Shown piece after piece: positions 16,991 to 25,358 of a stretch of 64,000 bases of DNA. The number at the start of each line of letters is the position of its first letter. The stretch's first letter is position 1. This stretch comes from Streptomyces curacoi (GTDB lineage: Bacteria > Actinomycetota > Actinomycetes > Streptomycetales > Streptomycetaceae). The stretch spans positions 1 to 64,000 of the forward strand of contig NZ_KQ947989.1 of the NCBI RefSeq assembly GCF_001513975.1, written 5' to 3'. Both the position numbers and the translations under genes were made by a program. The notes beneath the pieces are model-generated. The model had not been told where the DNA came from, did not search any database, and was given only the letters and a program-made list of their open reading frames with translations.

Positions 16991-18208
16991 ATGCGTGTAC
17001 TGCTCGTGGGCGCCGGCGGGGTGGGTACCGCCGTCACCCGGATCGCGGCCCGGCGGCCGTTCTTCGCGGCGATGGTGGTGGCGGACCACGACCTCGGGCG
17101 CGCCGAGGCGGCGGTGGCGGCCCTCGGCGGCGACGCCCGGTTCCGGGCCGAGCGCGTCGACGCCGGGGATGAGGCGGCGGTGACCGCGCTGCTGGAGCGG
17201 CACGCGTGCGACGTGCTCCTGAACGCCACCGACCCGCGGTTCGTGATGCCGCTGTTCCGGGCCGCGCGCACGGCCGGGGCCACGTATGTCGACATGGCGA
17301 TGTCGCTGTCGCGGCCGCATCCGGAGCGGCCGTACGAGGAGTGCGGGGTCAAGCTGGGCGACACCCAGTTCGCGCAGGCGGCCGACTGGGAGAAGGCGGG
17401 GGCGCTGGCCCTCGTCGGCATGGGCGTGGAGCCGGGTCTGTCGGACGTCTTCGCCCGGCACGCGGCCGACGAACTCTTCGACGAGATCGAGGAGATCGGC
17501 GTCCGCGACGGCGCGAACCTCACCGTGGACGGCTACGACTTCGCGCCGTCCTTCAGCATCTGGACCACGATCGAGGAGTGCCTCAATCCGCCGGTGGTCT
17601 ACGAGGCCGGGCGCGGCTGGTTCACCACCGAGCCCTTCAGCGAGCCCGAGGTGTTCGATTTCCCCGAAGGCATCGGCCCGGTCGAGTGTGTGAACGTGGA
17701 GCACGAGGAGGTGCTGCTGGTCCCGCGCTGGGTCGACGCGCGCCGGGTGACGTTCAAGTACGGGCTGGGCGAGGAGTTCGTCCGCACCCTGAAGACGCTG
17801 CACCTGCTGGGCCTGGACCGCACCGAGCCGGTGACCGTGCCGAGCCCGGCGGGACCGGTGCGGGTGTCGCCCCGGGACGTGGTCGCCGCGTGTCTGCCGG
17901 ACCCGGCGACGCTGGGCGAGCGGATGCACGGCAGGACCTGCGCGGGCACCTGGGTGCGGGGCGTCAAGGACGGGAGGCCGCGGGAGTTGTACCTGTACCA
18001 CGTGGTCGACAACCAGTGGTCCATGGCGGAGTACGGCTGCCAGGCCGTGGTGTGGCAGACCGCGGTGAACCCCGTCATCGCCCTCGAACTCCTCGCCACC
18101 GGTGCCTGGTCGGGCGCGGGCGTGCTGGGGCCGGAGGCCTTCCCCGCCCGGCCCTTCCTGGATCTGCTCACCGCGTACGGCTCCCCGTGGGGCATGCGGG
18201 AACAGTGA
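16991..18208 (+). CDS. Saccharopine dehydrogenase-family oxidoreductase
   Basis: A 405-residue NAD(P)-dependent enzyme of the saccharopine dehydrogenase/carboxynorspermidine synthase superfamily. The Rossmann site VGAGGVGTAV is at about 6-15; DVLLNATDPRFVMPLFRAA and GATYVDMA follow, then GMGVEPGLSDVFARH, a typical block of this family. Such enzymes form or cleave secondary amines between an amino acid and an aldehyde or keto acid. GAGGGAG precedes the ATG. It is divergent from a TetR gene and has no pathway partners nearby, so the substrate is open: lysine or polyamine metabolism are both possible. Confidence 0.82.
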   Translation: MRVLLVGAGGVGTAVTRIAARRPFFAAMVVADHDLGRAEAAVAALGGDARFRAERVDAGDEAAVTALLERHACDVLLNATDPRFVMPLFRAARTAGATYVDMAMSLSRPHPERPYEECGVKLGDTQFAQAADWEKAGALALVGMGVEPGLSDVFARHAADELFDEIEEIGVRDGANLTVDGYDFAPSFSIWTTIEECLNPPVVYEAGRGWFTTEPFSEPEVFDFPEGIGPVECVNVEHEEVLLVPRWVDARRVTFKYGLGEEFVRTLKTLHLLGLDRTEPVTVPSPAGPVRVSPRDVVAACLPDPATLGERMHGRTCAGTWVRGVKDGRPRELYLYHVVDNQWSMAEYGCQAVVWQTAVNPVIALELLATGAWSGAGVLGPEAFPARPFLDLLTAYGSPWGMREQ

Positions 18209-18256
18209 CCGAATTCGCCGGGATCCCACGGGGTTTCACTCGCGCATCGACAGGCG

Positions 18257-18270
18257 ACTCGCAAACGAGT
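18257..18270. promoter_or_regulatory. Dyad upstream of the WhiB-family gene
   Basis: Perfect palindrome ACTCG-CAAA-CGAGT, 45 bases before the ATG, with a third ACTCG copy at 18238-18242. Its position fits an operator in the whiB-like promoter region. The binding protein is unknown. Confidence 0.4.
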
Positions 18271-18314
18271 AATGCATCCACCGAGGGCACGTACGACGAT
18301 CGCAGGTGACTTTG

Positions 18315-18566
18315 ATGGACGACTGGCGAGACCACTCGGCCTGCCGCCATGAGGACCCCGACCTCTTCTACCCGATCGGCACCTCCGGCCCGGCCCTGCT
18401 GCAGACCGAGCAGGCCAAGGCCGTGTGCCGGCGCTGCCCCGTTCAGGAGCAGTGCCTCGACTGGGCGCTGGACACGGGGCAGTCCATCGGTGTCTGGGGC
18501 GGGACGAGCGAGACGGAGCGGCGCGCTCTGCGGCGACGCACGGCCGCCGGGCGCCCCTGGGGCTGA
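18315..18566 (+). CDS. WhiB-family iron-sulfur transcriptional regulator (WblE/WhiB1-like)
   Basis: An 83-residue Wbl protein. Four cysteines are placed as in the family: DHSAC near 10, the pair AVCRRC near 38-41 and EQCLDWAL near 47. The turn motif GVWGG lies near 60 and a basic tail (RRALRRRTAAG) follows. These proteins hold a nitric-oxide- and oxygen-sensitive 4Fe-4S cluster and bind the principal sigma factor region 4. The sequence is closest in feel to WblE/WhiB1 but diverges in the tail, so it may be a paralogue. ATG 18315 has AGGTG upstream; an in-frame GTG at 18306 is less likely. Confidence 0.9.
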   Translation: MDDWRDHSACRHEDPDLFYPIGTSGPALLQTEQAKAVCRRCPVQEQCLDWALDTGQSIGVWGGTSETERRALRRRTAAGRPWG

Positions 18567-18637
18567 CCTTCCCGCCGGCCCGCACGGAGCTTCGGGACCC
18601 TGGCCGGGCCCCGGTGCCCGTGCGGCCGGCCCGGGCT

Positions 18638-19087
18638 TCAGCGGCCGCTGCGGCGCAGCGGCCCCCACGGGTTCTCCTGCCGGGACACCTCCGCCTTCGC
18701 CTCGTCGATCACCTGCTGGTCGATCCAGCACATCGGCCGGGCGTCGGTGACCAGCGGCTCGTTGTCGGGTCCGCGGGCGGTCTCCTTGCCCGCGAGCACC
18801 CAGGGCAGCACCCCGGGCCCCTTCTCGTGCGGCAGATGGGCGTAGTCGTGCAGGCGGCGGGCCACCCACACGTGGACGGGGCGGTCCTCCCACCACTCCT
18901 CGACATCGAGCGGGTTGGCGGACAGTCCCGGCATGGGCACGCCCGTGAGGTCGTCGGTGCTGGAGACGTCGGGGAGATCGGTCTCCGGGCCGCGCGACCA
19001 GCGGACGTACAGGCCCTGGTGCCGTTCGACGAGCTCGGTGAGTTCGGCGAGTGTGCGCACCACCGGCAGGTCGTCCGATCGGCTCAT
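18638..19087 (-). CDS. Conserved hypothetical protein (DUF6098-like)
   Basis: A 149-residue cytoplasmic-looking protein. Recognisable blocks are VRTLAELTELVERHQGLYVR, then GPETD, PMPGLSANPL, WWEDRPVHVWVARRLHDY, and WIDQQVIDEAKAEV. This matches the streptomycete DUF6098 family as I remember it; no biochemical role is known to me. No signal peptide or membrane segment. GGGAGG lies seven bases before the ATG. It is downstream of the histidine kinase on the same strand, 87 bases away, and could be a late gene of that operon. Confidence 0.75.
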   Translation of the reverse strand: MSRSDDLPVVRTLAELTELVERHQGLYVRWSRGPETDLPDVSSTDDLTGVPMPGLSANPLDVEEWWEDRPVHVWVARRLHDYAHLPHEKGPGVLPWVLAGKETARGPDNEPLVTDARPMCWIDQQVIDEAKAEVSRQENPWGPLRRSGR

Positions 19088-19174
19088 GACGTGACCTCCC
19101 TGTTCGCCTCGTGCCTCGTGCGTTGCGCGCAGACGGGGTACCCGTACGGCGGGAAGGGAATCGGACCGCCCCGG

Positions 19175-20989
19175 TCACTCCCGGGCCCCGGGCAGCCGCA
19201 GCGTGAAGACGCTGCCGGTGCCGGGCTCGCTGACGGCGCGGGCCGTGCCCCCGTGGGCGGCGACCAGGTGGCGGACGATCGGCAGGCCCAGGCCGCTGCC
19301 GCCGGTGCGGCGGCTGCGGGACTTCTCCGCCCGCCAGAACCGGTCGAAGACGTGCGGCAGGTCCTCGGGTGCGATACCGGTGCCCGTGTCGGTGACCTCC
19401 AGCAGCACGTCATCGCCGTCGCGGCGCGCGGACAGCGTGACCGTGCCGCCGGCCGGCGTGTGGCGCAGCGCGTTGGAGACCAGGTTGCCGAGTGCCTGCC
19501 GCATGCGCACCGGGTCGGCGTCCAGGCAGGGTGTCCCGTCCACCGTCGTGCGCAGGGTCACCCCTGCCGCGTCGGCGGCGACCCGGTGGGCCGCGGCGAC
19601 CTGGGCGAGGATCTCGTCGCACCGCACCGCCTCCCGGTGCAGGCGCAGGGTGCCGGCGTCGGCGTCCGCGAGGTCGCGCAGGTCGTCGATGACGCGCTGG
19701 AGGAGGAGCGCCTCTTCGTGGAGGGCGGCGAGCAGGTCGGGGTCCGGGTCGACGACGCCGTCACGGACGACTTCCAGCCAGCCACGGATGTTGGTGAGCG
19801 GGCTGCGCAGCTCATGGGCGATGTCGCTGACCATCGCCTTGCGCTGGGCCTCCAACCGCTCGCGCCGCTCGGTCAGTTCGTTGAAGGCGGCGGCGAGGAT
19901 GCCGGTCTCGTCGCGGGTGGTGACGGGGACGCGCACATGCAGCTCGGGCGGCTGCTGGGCCGCCGCCGTCAGCGCCCGCAGCGGCCGGACGAGCCGGGTG
20001 GCGACCACGGCGGTCACGGCCACGGTGACGGCCAGGACGAGCCCGGCGGCCCCGACGACCTTGGCCTTGTTGGCCGGGGACATGTCGAACCGTACGGCGG
20101 TGGTGTCCCCGACGCCCAGAAAGAGTTCGGCCACGGGGGCGACGTAAGGGTCCAGTTGGGCGCGGCGCGCGGCGTCGACACAGCTCTCGGCCTCGCGTAC
20201 GGACCCGCTGTCGCCCGGTCTGAACTTGCCCATGAGGTACCGGGTGCCGAGGCGCTGCTCGGTCACGTCGACCGCGACGAAGGGTGTCACGCCGGTGCTC
20301 AGGCCGTGCCGGTCCAGGCAGGCGCGGGAGCGCTCGGCCAGTTCGGCCAGGGCCTTCTCCTCGGTGGGCGTCGGGGTGTTGAGCAGCCCGTCGGCGCACT
20401 CTTCGGGCACCTGGCCCGCGGAGACGGGGCCGTCGTGGTCCGTGACGACGGGGCGGCCGCTCGGAGTCTGGACGACGTCGGCCTCGTAGCCGTTGCGGGC
20501 GAAGCACTTCTGCCGGATCAGGGCGAGCTTGTCCAGCCGGGCCCGCTCCTTGTCCGTCACCCGGTACGGGCCCACCACGCGCGGATCGATGCCGCTGCGC
20601 TGTGCCCCACGCTCGGTGTAGGTGTCGGTGCGCAGGGGGTCCACCGTGGCGGCGGCGCGCGGCGGCAGGGCGGTGCCGGACGGCGCGGAGTCGGCGATGG
20701 TCCTGCGCTCCGGGGTCGTCAGGGCGATACGGCGCCCGGTCCGCTCGGACAGCGCACGGACGGTCTTCTCGACTCCCGTCCAGTCGGAGTGGGTCGCGGC
20801 GTAGCCGCTGAGCCGCGCGAGGACGTCCATGTCCTCCGCGAGGACCTGCCCCTGTTCCTCCCGCAGCGCCCGGGTGGTGGTCTCCACGGCCAGCCAGGCC
20901 GTCGCCGCCACCGAGCACACGGCGATCAGCACCGTCGCGATCAGCAACCTGACCAGGAGGCGCTTGCGCAGCGGGATGCGCCGGCTCAT
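19175..20989 (-). CDS. Membrane sensor histidine kinase with large extracytoplasmic domain
   Basis: A 604-residue kinase. TM1 (about 10-32) and TM2 (about 310-332) flank a ~275-residue outside domain that contains four cysteines (near 162, 198, 224 and 270), possibly two disulfides. HAMP (333-385) follows, then the H-box SDIAHELRSPLTN with phospho-acceptor His392, the N-box NLVSNALRH, the G1 box DTGTGI and the G2 box GGSGLGL. Its ATG overlaps the response-regulator stop by four bases (ATGA), so the pair is translationally coupled. Upstream in the same direction is an L,D-transpeptidase gene, which suggests cell-envelope sensing. Confidence 0.9.
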   Translation of the reverse strand: MSRRIPLRKRLLVRLLIATVLIAVCSVAATAWLAVETTTRALREEQGQVLAEDMDVLARLSGYAATHSDWTGVEKTVRALSERTGRRIALTTPERRTIADSAPSGTALPPRAAATVDPLRTDTYTERGAQRSGIDPRVVGPYRVTDKERARLDKLALIRQKCFARNGYEADVVQTPSGRPVVTDHDGPVSAGQVPEECADGLLNTPTPTEEKALAELAERSRACLDRHGLSTGVTPFVAVDVTEQRLGTRYLMGKFRPGDSGSVREAESCVDAARRAQLDPYVAPVAELFLGVGDTTAVRFDMSPANKAKVVGAAGLVLAVTVAVTAVVATRLVRPLRALTAAAQQPPELHVRVPVTTRDETGILAAAFNELTERRERLEAQRKAMVSDIAHELRSPLTNIRGWLEVVRDGVVDPDPDLLAALHEEALLLQRVIDDLRDLADADAGTLRLHREAVRCDEILAQVAAAHRVAADAAGVTLRTTVDGTPCLDADPVRMRQALGNLVSNALRHTPAGGTVTLSARRDGDDVLLEVTDTGTGIAPEDLPHVFDRFWRAEKSRSRRTGGSGLGLPIVRHLVAAHGGTARAVSEPGTGSVFTLRLPGARE

Positions 20990-21690
20990 CCGCGGCCGCC
21001 ACTGAGCTTGTAGCCGACGCCGAACACGGTCAGCAGCCGCACGGGCCTGCGCGGGTCGGTCTCGATCTTCTTGCGCAGGTTCATGATGTGGACGTCGACG
21101 GCCCGTTCGGTGGAGGCCCGGTCGGTGCCCCGGGTGCACTCCAGCAACTGCCGCCGGGAAAAGACCCGTTCGGGTTCGGCGGTCATGGCCAGCAGGATCT
21201 CGAACTCGGCCGGCGTGCACTCCACGGGCGCCCCGTCGCACCGCACCTCGTGCCGCACGGGGTCGACGGCGATCCCGGCGGCGCGTACGACGGGGTCCTC
21301 GCGCCGGTCGGCGGTGCGTCCGCTGCGCCGCAGCACCGTGCGGATGCGGGCCATCAGCTCGCGCGGGCTGTACGGCTTGGTCATGTAGTCGTCGGCGCCG
21401 AGTTCGAGGCCGAGCAGGACGTCGTCCTCCGTCGACCGGGCCGTCAGCATCAGCACGGGGATGTCTGGATCTTCGGGGTTCCGGCGCAGCACCCGGCACA
21501 CCCCGAGGCCGTCGATCACGGGCAGCATCAGGTCGAGCACGACGAGGTCGGGCCGTTGCCGCCGGACCGCGTCGAGGGCGGCCGGCCCGTCGTGGACGAC
21601 GGTGGCGGTGTGTCCCTCCGACAGCAGGGAGCGGCGTATGAGTTCGGCCTGCATCTCGTCGTCCTCGGCGACCAGCACATGTGCGCACAC
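20986..21690 (-). CDS. OmpR/PhoB-family response regulator
   Basis: A 234-residue regulator. The receiver domain has the acidic pair EDD (9-11), phospho-acceptor Asp53 in VVLDLMLP, Thr in MLTARS and Lys in TKPYSPRE. The C-terminal winged helix (about 135-230) has the block STERAVDVHIMNLRKKIE and ends VFGVGYKL. Partner of the histidine kinase whose start overlaps its stop. GTG 21690 is the likely start (AGGAT eight to nine bases upstream). It begins 28 bases after the L,D-transpeptidase gene, so the three may form one transcription unit. Confidence 0.92.
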   Translation of the reverse strand: MCAHVLVAEDDEMQAELIRRSLLSEGHTATVVHDGPAALDAVRRQRPDLVVLDLMLPVIDGLGVCRVLRRNPEDPDIPVLMLTARSTEDDVLLGLELGADDYMTKPYSPRELMARIRTVLRRSGRTADRREDPVVRAAGIAVDPVRHEVRCDGAPVECTPAEFEILLAMTAEPERVFSRRQLLECTRGTDRASTERAVDVHIMNLRKKIETDPRRPVRLLTVFGVGYKLSGGRG

Positions 21691-21718
21691 GCGGCGGATC
21701 CTAAGCGGTCGGGGAATT

Positions 21719-22465
21719 TCAGCGGGCCAGCGACTTGGCGTCGCCCATGACGACTACGGGGTGGAGGTCCGGGTTCAGCGCCAGCAGCAGTTCCTTCATG
21801 TGCTCCTTCGCGATGCTGACACAGCCCTGTGTCGGCCCGTCGTGGTCGACGTGCAGCCATATCCCGCCGCCGCGTCCGGCGCCGAGCGGGCGGGTCCAGT
21901 CGAGGGGTGTGGTGCCGGGCTTACGGTTGTAGTCGATGGCGATCACGTAGTCGAAGGAGCCCGCGAGGGGCTCGCCCTCGAAGCCGGTGCCGGTGGCGGT
22001 GAAACCGGAGCCGTGGTCGTACGGCAGCCTGGTGCCGGGGTCGCGGAGCAGGCCTCCGGCGTCGGTGAGCGTGAAGACCCCGATGGGTGAGCGCAGATCG
22101 CCGGCGCGATGGTGGTCGGTCCAGCCGCGCACGGCGTTGTGGGCGGGCCAGGTGTCGCCGGCCTCCCAGCCGACGTCGCTGCGCTCGTACAGCACGACCG
22201 TGGACTGCGAGGAGTTCTTGCCGCTTCCGGTCACGACGACGGCCTGCCGGGCGTCGGACGGCACCTGGGCCCAGGTCTTGGGTCCCAGGCCGGGGAGTTG
22301 CTGTGGGGCCACTTCGAGGGGGATCTCGGGTGTGGGGGTGCTCGTCGTCGCCGTGGCCGCGGCCGACTCAGGTGCGTGGCCCGCCGTGGCCACGGCGCCA
22401 CCGCCGCATCCGGTCAGCAGCAAAGAGGCGGCCAGGAACGCGACACGAGGTCTGTGCGTGATCAT
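21719..22465 (-). CDS. Lipoprotein L,D-transpeptidase-family (YkuD-type) protein
   Basis: A 248-residue protein with a lipoprotein signal (MITHRPRVAFLAASLLLTGC) and a Thr/Pro-rich linker. The catalytic domain (about 75-235) shows the YkuD-type His and Cys in WLHVDHDGPTQGCVSI; the common Ser-His-Gly-Cys-x-Arg form is replaced by Thr-Gln-Gly-Cys-Val-Ser, which I have seen in streptomycete members. Such enzymes form 3-3 crosslinks or attach proteins to peptidoglycan outside the membrane. It is the first gene of a likely operon with the two-component pair 28 bases downstream. GAGG lies just before the ATG. Confidence 0.82.
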   Translation of the reverse strand: MITHRPRVAFLAASLLLTGCGGGAVATAGHAPESAAATATTSTPTPEIPLEVAPQQLPGLGPKTWAQVPSDARQAVVVTGSGKNSSQSTVVLYERSDVGWEAGDTWPAHNAVRGWTDHHRAGDLRSPIGVFTLTDAGGLLRDPGTRLPYDHGSGFTATGTGFEGEPLAGSFDYVIAIDYNRKPGTTPLDWTRPLGAGRGGGIWLHVDHDGPTQGCVSIAKEHMKELLLALNPDLHPVVVMGDAKSLAR

Positions 22466-22544
22466 GCCTCGACCTTGGCGGACACTTGTGAGGAACTCGT
22501 CAGGTTCCACGAGGTGCCGCCCGTCGCGTGAGAAAGGCCCGGCC

Positions 22545-22895
22545 ATGAGCGTCCGAATCCGTCGCGTCTACGAAGCCCCCGAGCCCGAGGACGGTGTGCG
22601 CGTCCTGGTCGACCGGCTGTGGCCGCGCGGTCTGGCGAAGGACGCGGCCCGCGTGGACGAGTGGCCGAAGGCGATCACGCCGTCGACGGAGCTGCGCCGC
22701 TGGTACCACGCGGGTGAGGGGTCGTACGAGGAGTTCGCCGACCGCTACGAGGCGGAGCTGGCCGCGCCCGAGGCGGCCGAACTCCTGGATCATGTGCGGG
22801 AGTTGGCGGGCAAGGGCGACGTGACCCTGCTGACCTCGTCGAAGTCCCCCGAGCAGAGTCACGCCGCCGTGCTGGCCCGTCTCCTGCGGGCCTGA
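22545..22895 (+). CDS. DUF488-family protein
   Basis: A 116-residue protein with the family signature VDRLWPRGLAKDAARVD (about 23-39), EWPKAITPSTELRRWY and FADRYEAEL, ending in LLTSSKSPEQSHAAVL. DUF488 proteins are small cytoplasmic proteins of unproven function, sometimes linked with heavy-metal or uroporphyrin-associated genes. GAAAGG precedes the ATG. It is divergent from the L,D-transpeptidase gene and convergent with the flavoprotein gene at 22926. No partner gene suggests a role. Confidence 0.85.
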   Translation: MSVRIRRVYEAPEPEDGVRVLVDRLWPRGLAKDAARVDEWPKAITPSTELRRWYHAGEGSYEEFADRYEAELAAPEAAELLDHVRELAGKGDVTLLTSSKSPEQSHAAVLARLLRA

Positions 22896-22925
22896 CGCCT
22901 TCGTCGCGCCCGCGGGAGACGACCG

Positions 22926-24599
22926 TCAGTCCGTCTGCCGCGCCGCGGCCCGTCCGGCCGCCCGGCCGGAGAAGAGACAGCCGCCGAGGAAGGTGCCCTC
23001 CAGGGCGTTGTAGCCGTGGACGCCGCCGCCGCCGAAACCGGCGACCTCGCCGGCCGCGTACAGACCGTCGATGGGCGTCCCGTCGGTGGCGAGGGCGCGC
23101 GCGTCCAGGTCGGTCTGGATGCCGCCGAGGGTCTTGCGGGTCAGGATGTGCAGCTTGACACCGATCAGGGGCCCGGCCGCCGGGTCGAGGATGCGGTGCG
23201 GGGTGGCCACCCGGCCGAGGCGGTCGCCGATGTAGCGGCGGGCGTTGCGGATGCCCTGCACCTGGGCGTCCTTGCTGTAGGGGTTGGCGATCTGCAGGTC
23301 GCGGGCCTCGATCTGGCGGCGGATGCCGTCCGCGTCCAGGAGCGGCTTGTCCGTCAGCTGGTTCATTTTCTCGACCAGTTGCCCCAGGTTCGGGGCGGTC
23401 ACGAAGTCCGCGCCGTTGCGCAGGAACGCCGCCACGGGTCCGGGGGCGCCCTTGCCGAGCACCCGTTCCTTCAGGAAGCCCACGCGGTCCTTGGCGGTGA
23501 TGTCGGGGTTCTGCTCGGAGCCCGACAGCGCGAACTCCTTCTCGATGATCTTCTGGGTGAGGATGAACCAGGAGTGGTCGTAGCCGGCGATGTCCGCGTC
23601 GGTGCGCAGGTACTTGAGGGTGTTCAGGGTGTCGTAGCCCGGCAGGCACGGGTCGGGCAGGCGGCGGCCGAGGGCGTCGAACCACATCGAGGACGGTCCG
23701 GGCAGGATGCGGATGCCGTGACCGGGCCAGATGGGGTCCCAGTTCCGCAGGCCCTCGGTGTAGTGCCACATGCGGTCGCGGTTGACCAGGCGTACACCCG
23801 CCTGAGCGCTGATGTCGAGCATCCGGCCGTCGACGTAGGCGGGGACGCCGGTGACCATCTCGGTGGGCGGGGTGCCGAGGCGTTCGGGCCAGTAGCGGCG
23901 CACTATGTCGTGGTTGGCGCCGATGCCGCCGGTGGTGACGACGACGGCCTGCGCGGTGAGTTCGAACTCGCCCACACGGTCGCGGTTGGAGGCGACACCG
24001 CGGGGCGAGTTGTCCTCGGCCAGGACGGTGCCGCGCACGCCGCGCGCCGCGCCCTGCTCGATGACCAGTTCGTCGACCTGGTGCCGGTGGTAGAAGGTGA
24101 GCAGCCCGTCACGCGCGGCCTGCTTGGCGTACCGCGCGAACGGCTCCACCACGCCCGTGCCCGTGCCCCACGCGATGTGGAACCGGGGCACGGAATTGCC
24201 GTGGCCGTGGGCGCGCAGGTCACCGCGCTCGGCCCAGCCCACCGTGGGCAGGAACTTGATGCCGTGCCCGTCGAGCCAGGACCGCTTCCCGCCGGCCGCG
24301 AACTCGACGTACGCGCGCGCCCAGCGCACCGCCCAGGAGTCCTCGTCGTCCACCCGGTCGAACTGGGCGCTGCCCTGCCAGTCGCTCCAGGCGAGGTCGA
24401 AGGAGTCCTTGATGCCCAGGCGCCGCTGCTCCGGGGAGTCGACGAGGAACAGCCCGCCGAAGGACCAGAACGCCTGTCCGCCGAGGTTGGCGGCGTTCTC
24501 CTGGTCCACCAGCGCGACCCTGCGGCCCCGGCTGGTCAGTTCGTGCGCGGCGACCAGGCCCGCGAGTCCCGCTCCGACGACGATGACGTCGGCATCCAT
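22926..24599 (-). CDS. FAD-dependent dehydrogenase, fumarate-reductase/3-ketosteroid-dehydrogenase type
   Basis: A 557-residue flavoprotein with the N-terminal FAD site VIVVGAGLAGLVAAHEL (about 5-21), VALVDQE at the end of the second strand, and the C-terminal FAD contact GLYAAGEVAGFGGGGVHGYNALEGTFLGG. This is the fumarate reductase/succinate dehydrogenase flavoprotein fold, and the length and ends resemble KstD-like proteins. I cannot confirm steroid substrates, and no other steroid-catabolism genes flank it. GGAAGG precedes the ATG. It follows the TetR gene by 16 bases on the same strand, so the regulator and enzyme probably form an operon behind two tandem operators. Confidence 0.85.
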   Translation of the reverse strand: MDADVIVVGAGLAGLVAAHELTSRGRRVALVDQENAANLGGQAFWSFGGLFLVDSPEQRRLGIKDSFDLAWSDWQGSAQFDRVDDEDSWAVRWARAYVEFAAGGKRSWLDGHGIKFLPTVGWAERGDLRAHGHGNSVPRFHIAWGTGTGVVEPFARYAKQAARDGLLTFYHRHQVDELVIEQGAARGVRGTVLAEDNSPRGVASNRDRVGEFELTAQAVVVTTGGIGANHDIVRRYWPERLGTPPTEMVTGVPAYVDGRMLDISAQAGVRLVNRDRMWHYTEGLRNWDPIWPGHGIRILPGPSSMWFDALGRRLPDPCLPGYDTLNTLKYLRTDADIAGYDHSWFILTQKIIEKEFALSGSEQNPDITAKDRVGFLKERVLGKGAPGPVAAFLRNGADFVTAPNLGQLVEKMNQLTDKPLLDADGIRRQIEARDLQIANPYSKDAQVQGIRNARRYIGDRLGRVATPHRILDPAAGPLIGVKLHILTRKTLGGIQTDLDARALATDGTPIDGLYAAGEVAGFGGGGVHGYNALEGTFLGGCLFSGRAAGRAAARQTD

Positions 24600-24615
24600 G
24601 GCGACCTTCCCTTCC

Positions 24616-25242
24616 TCATTCGGTGGTGTCGCTGCCGTCGGTGAGCAGCGCGGTGAGCAGTTGCTTCAGCCAGCCGCGGGCGTGCTCGACGTCCTTGTCC
24701 AGCAGCAGTTGGGTGGTGACTCCGTCGTACGCGGCGACCACAGCGTGGGCGGCGCCGTCGATGTCGCCGAGCACGGCGGGCAGTGCGGTGTGCCCCCGGG
24801 CCCGGGCGAGCCGGTCGGCGATCGCCCCGCGCAGGCGGGCGCGGTGTTCCAGCAGGGTCTGTGCGACGGCCGGGTCACGGGCGGCGTGGACCAGGAAGTC
24901 CGTCTTGACCAGGAGCCAGTCGTGGTCCAGGAGCAGCACTTCGGTGACGCGGTCCACGGCGGCGGGTACGTCGAGGTCGGGTCCGTCGACGGCGAGCGCT
25001 CCGGACACCTGCTCCGCGATCAGGTCCGCGCGCTGCCGGTACAGGGCGAAGAACAGTTCGTCCAGGCTGTCGAAGTTGGAGTAGAAGGCGCCTCTGCTGT
25101 ATCCGGCGGCCTCGCAGATCTCCTCGATCGAGACCCGGCCGAAGCCCTTGGCGGCGAACACCTCGAACGCGGCGTCGAGGAGATTGGCCCGGGTGCGCAC
25201 CCGGCGCCTGGTGACGCGCCTGGTCGTTCCCTCCACCGCCAT
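24616..25242 (-). CDS. TetR-family regulator
   Basis: A 208-residue regulator with a basic leader and TetR helix-turn-helix at about 20-65 (LLDAAFEVFAAKGFGRVSIE, GYSRGAFYSNFDSLDEL). The remaining helical domain is the ligand-binding part. ACGGAGG lies seven bases before the ATG. Just upstream (25259-25291) stand two adjacent copies of a perfect palindrome, almost certainly its operators. Because the flavin dehydrogenase gene follows after 16 bases, the regulator most likely controls its own operon; the divergent AlkB-like gene could share the control. Confidence 0.88.
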   Translation of the reverse strand: MAVEGTTRRVTRRRVRTRANLLDAAFEVFAAKGFGRVSIEEICEAAGYSRGAFYSNFDSLDELFFALYRQRADLIAEQVSGALAVDGPDLDVPAAVDRVTEVLLLDHDWLLVKTDFLVHAARDPAVAQTLLEHRARLRGAIADRLARARGHTALPAVLGDIDGAAHAVVAAYDGVTTQLLLDKDVEHARGWLKQLLTALLTDGSDTTE

Positions 25243-25258
25243 GTCCGGACCTCCGTTC

Positions 25259-25291
25259 GATACAGAAATGTATCCGATACATGAGTGTATC
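25259..25291. promoter_or_regulatory. Two tandem palindromic operators GATACA-N4-TGTATC
   Basis: Copy 1 spans 25259-25274 and copy 2 spans 25276-25291. Each is a perfect 16-bp palindrome with arms GATACA and TGTATC and a four-base centre, separated by one base (17-bp period). They lie 17-49 bases before the TetR start codon, where its promoter must be (TTGGAT near 25292-25297 read leftwards is a possible -35). Spacing and symmetry fit cooperative TetR dimers. Confidence 0.8.
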
Positions 25292-25358
25292 CAAAGGGCT
25301 AGGGCGAAGATCCCAATCCAATGGGAACAGGCATTCGATTCAGGGGTACGCTGGAACC

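Noticed and set aside
18425..21013. Plus-strand frame of over 850 codons opposite the two-component genes
   Set aside because: Shadow of GC-rich minus-strand coding; the minus-strand histidine kinase and regulator are unambiguous.
23016..24644. Plus-strand frame of about 540 codons opposite the flavin dehydrogenase
   Set aside because: Valine/glycine/aspartate-rich shadow with no recognisable domain.
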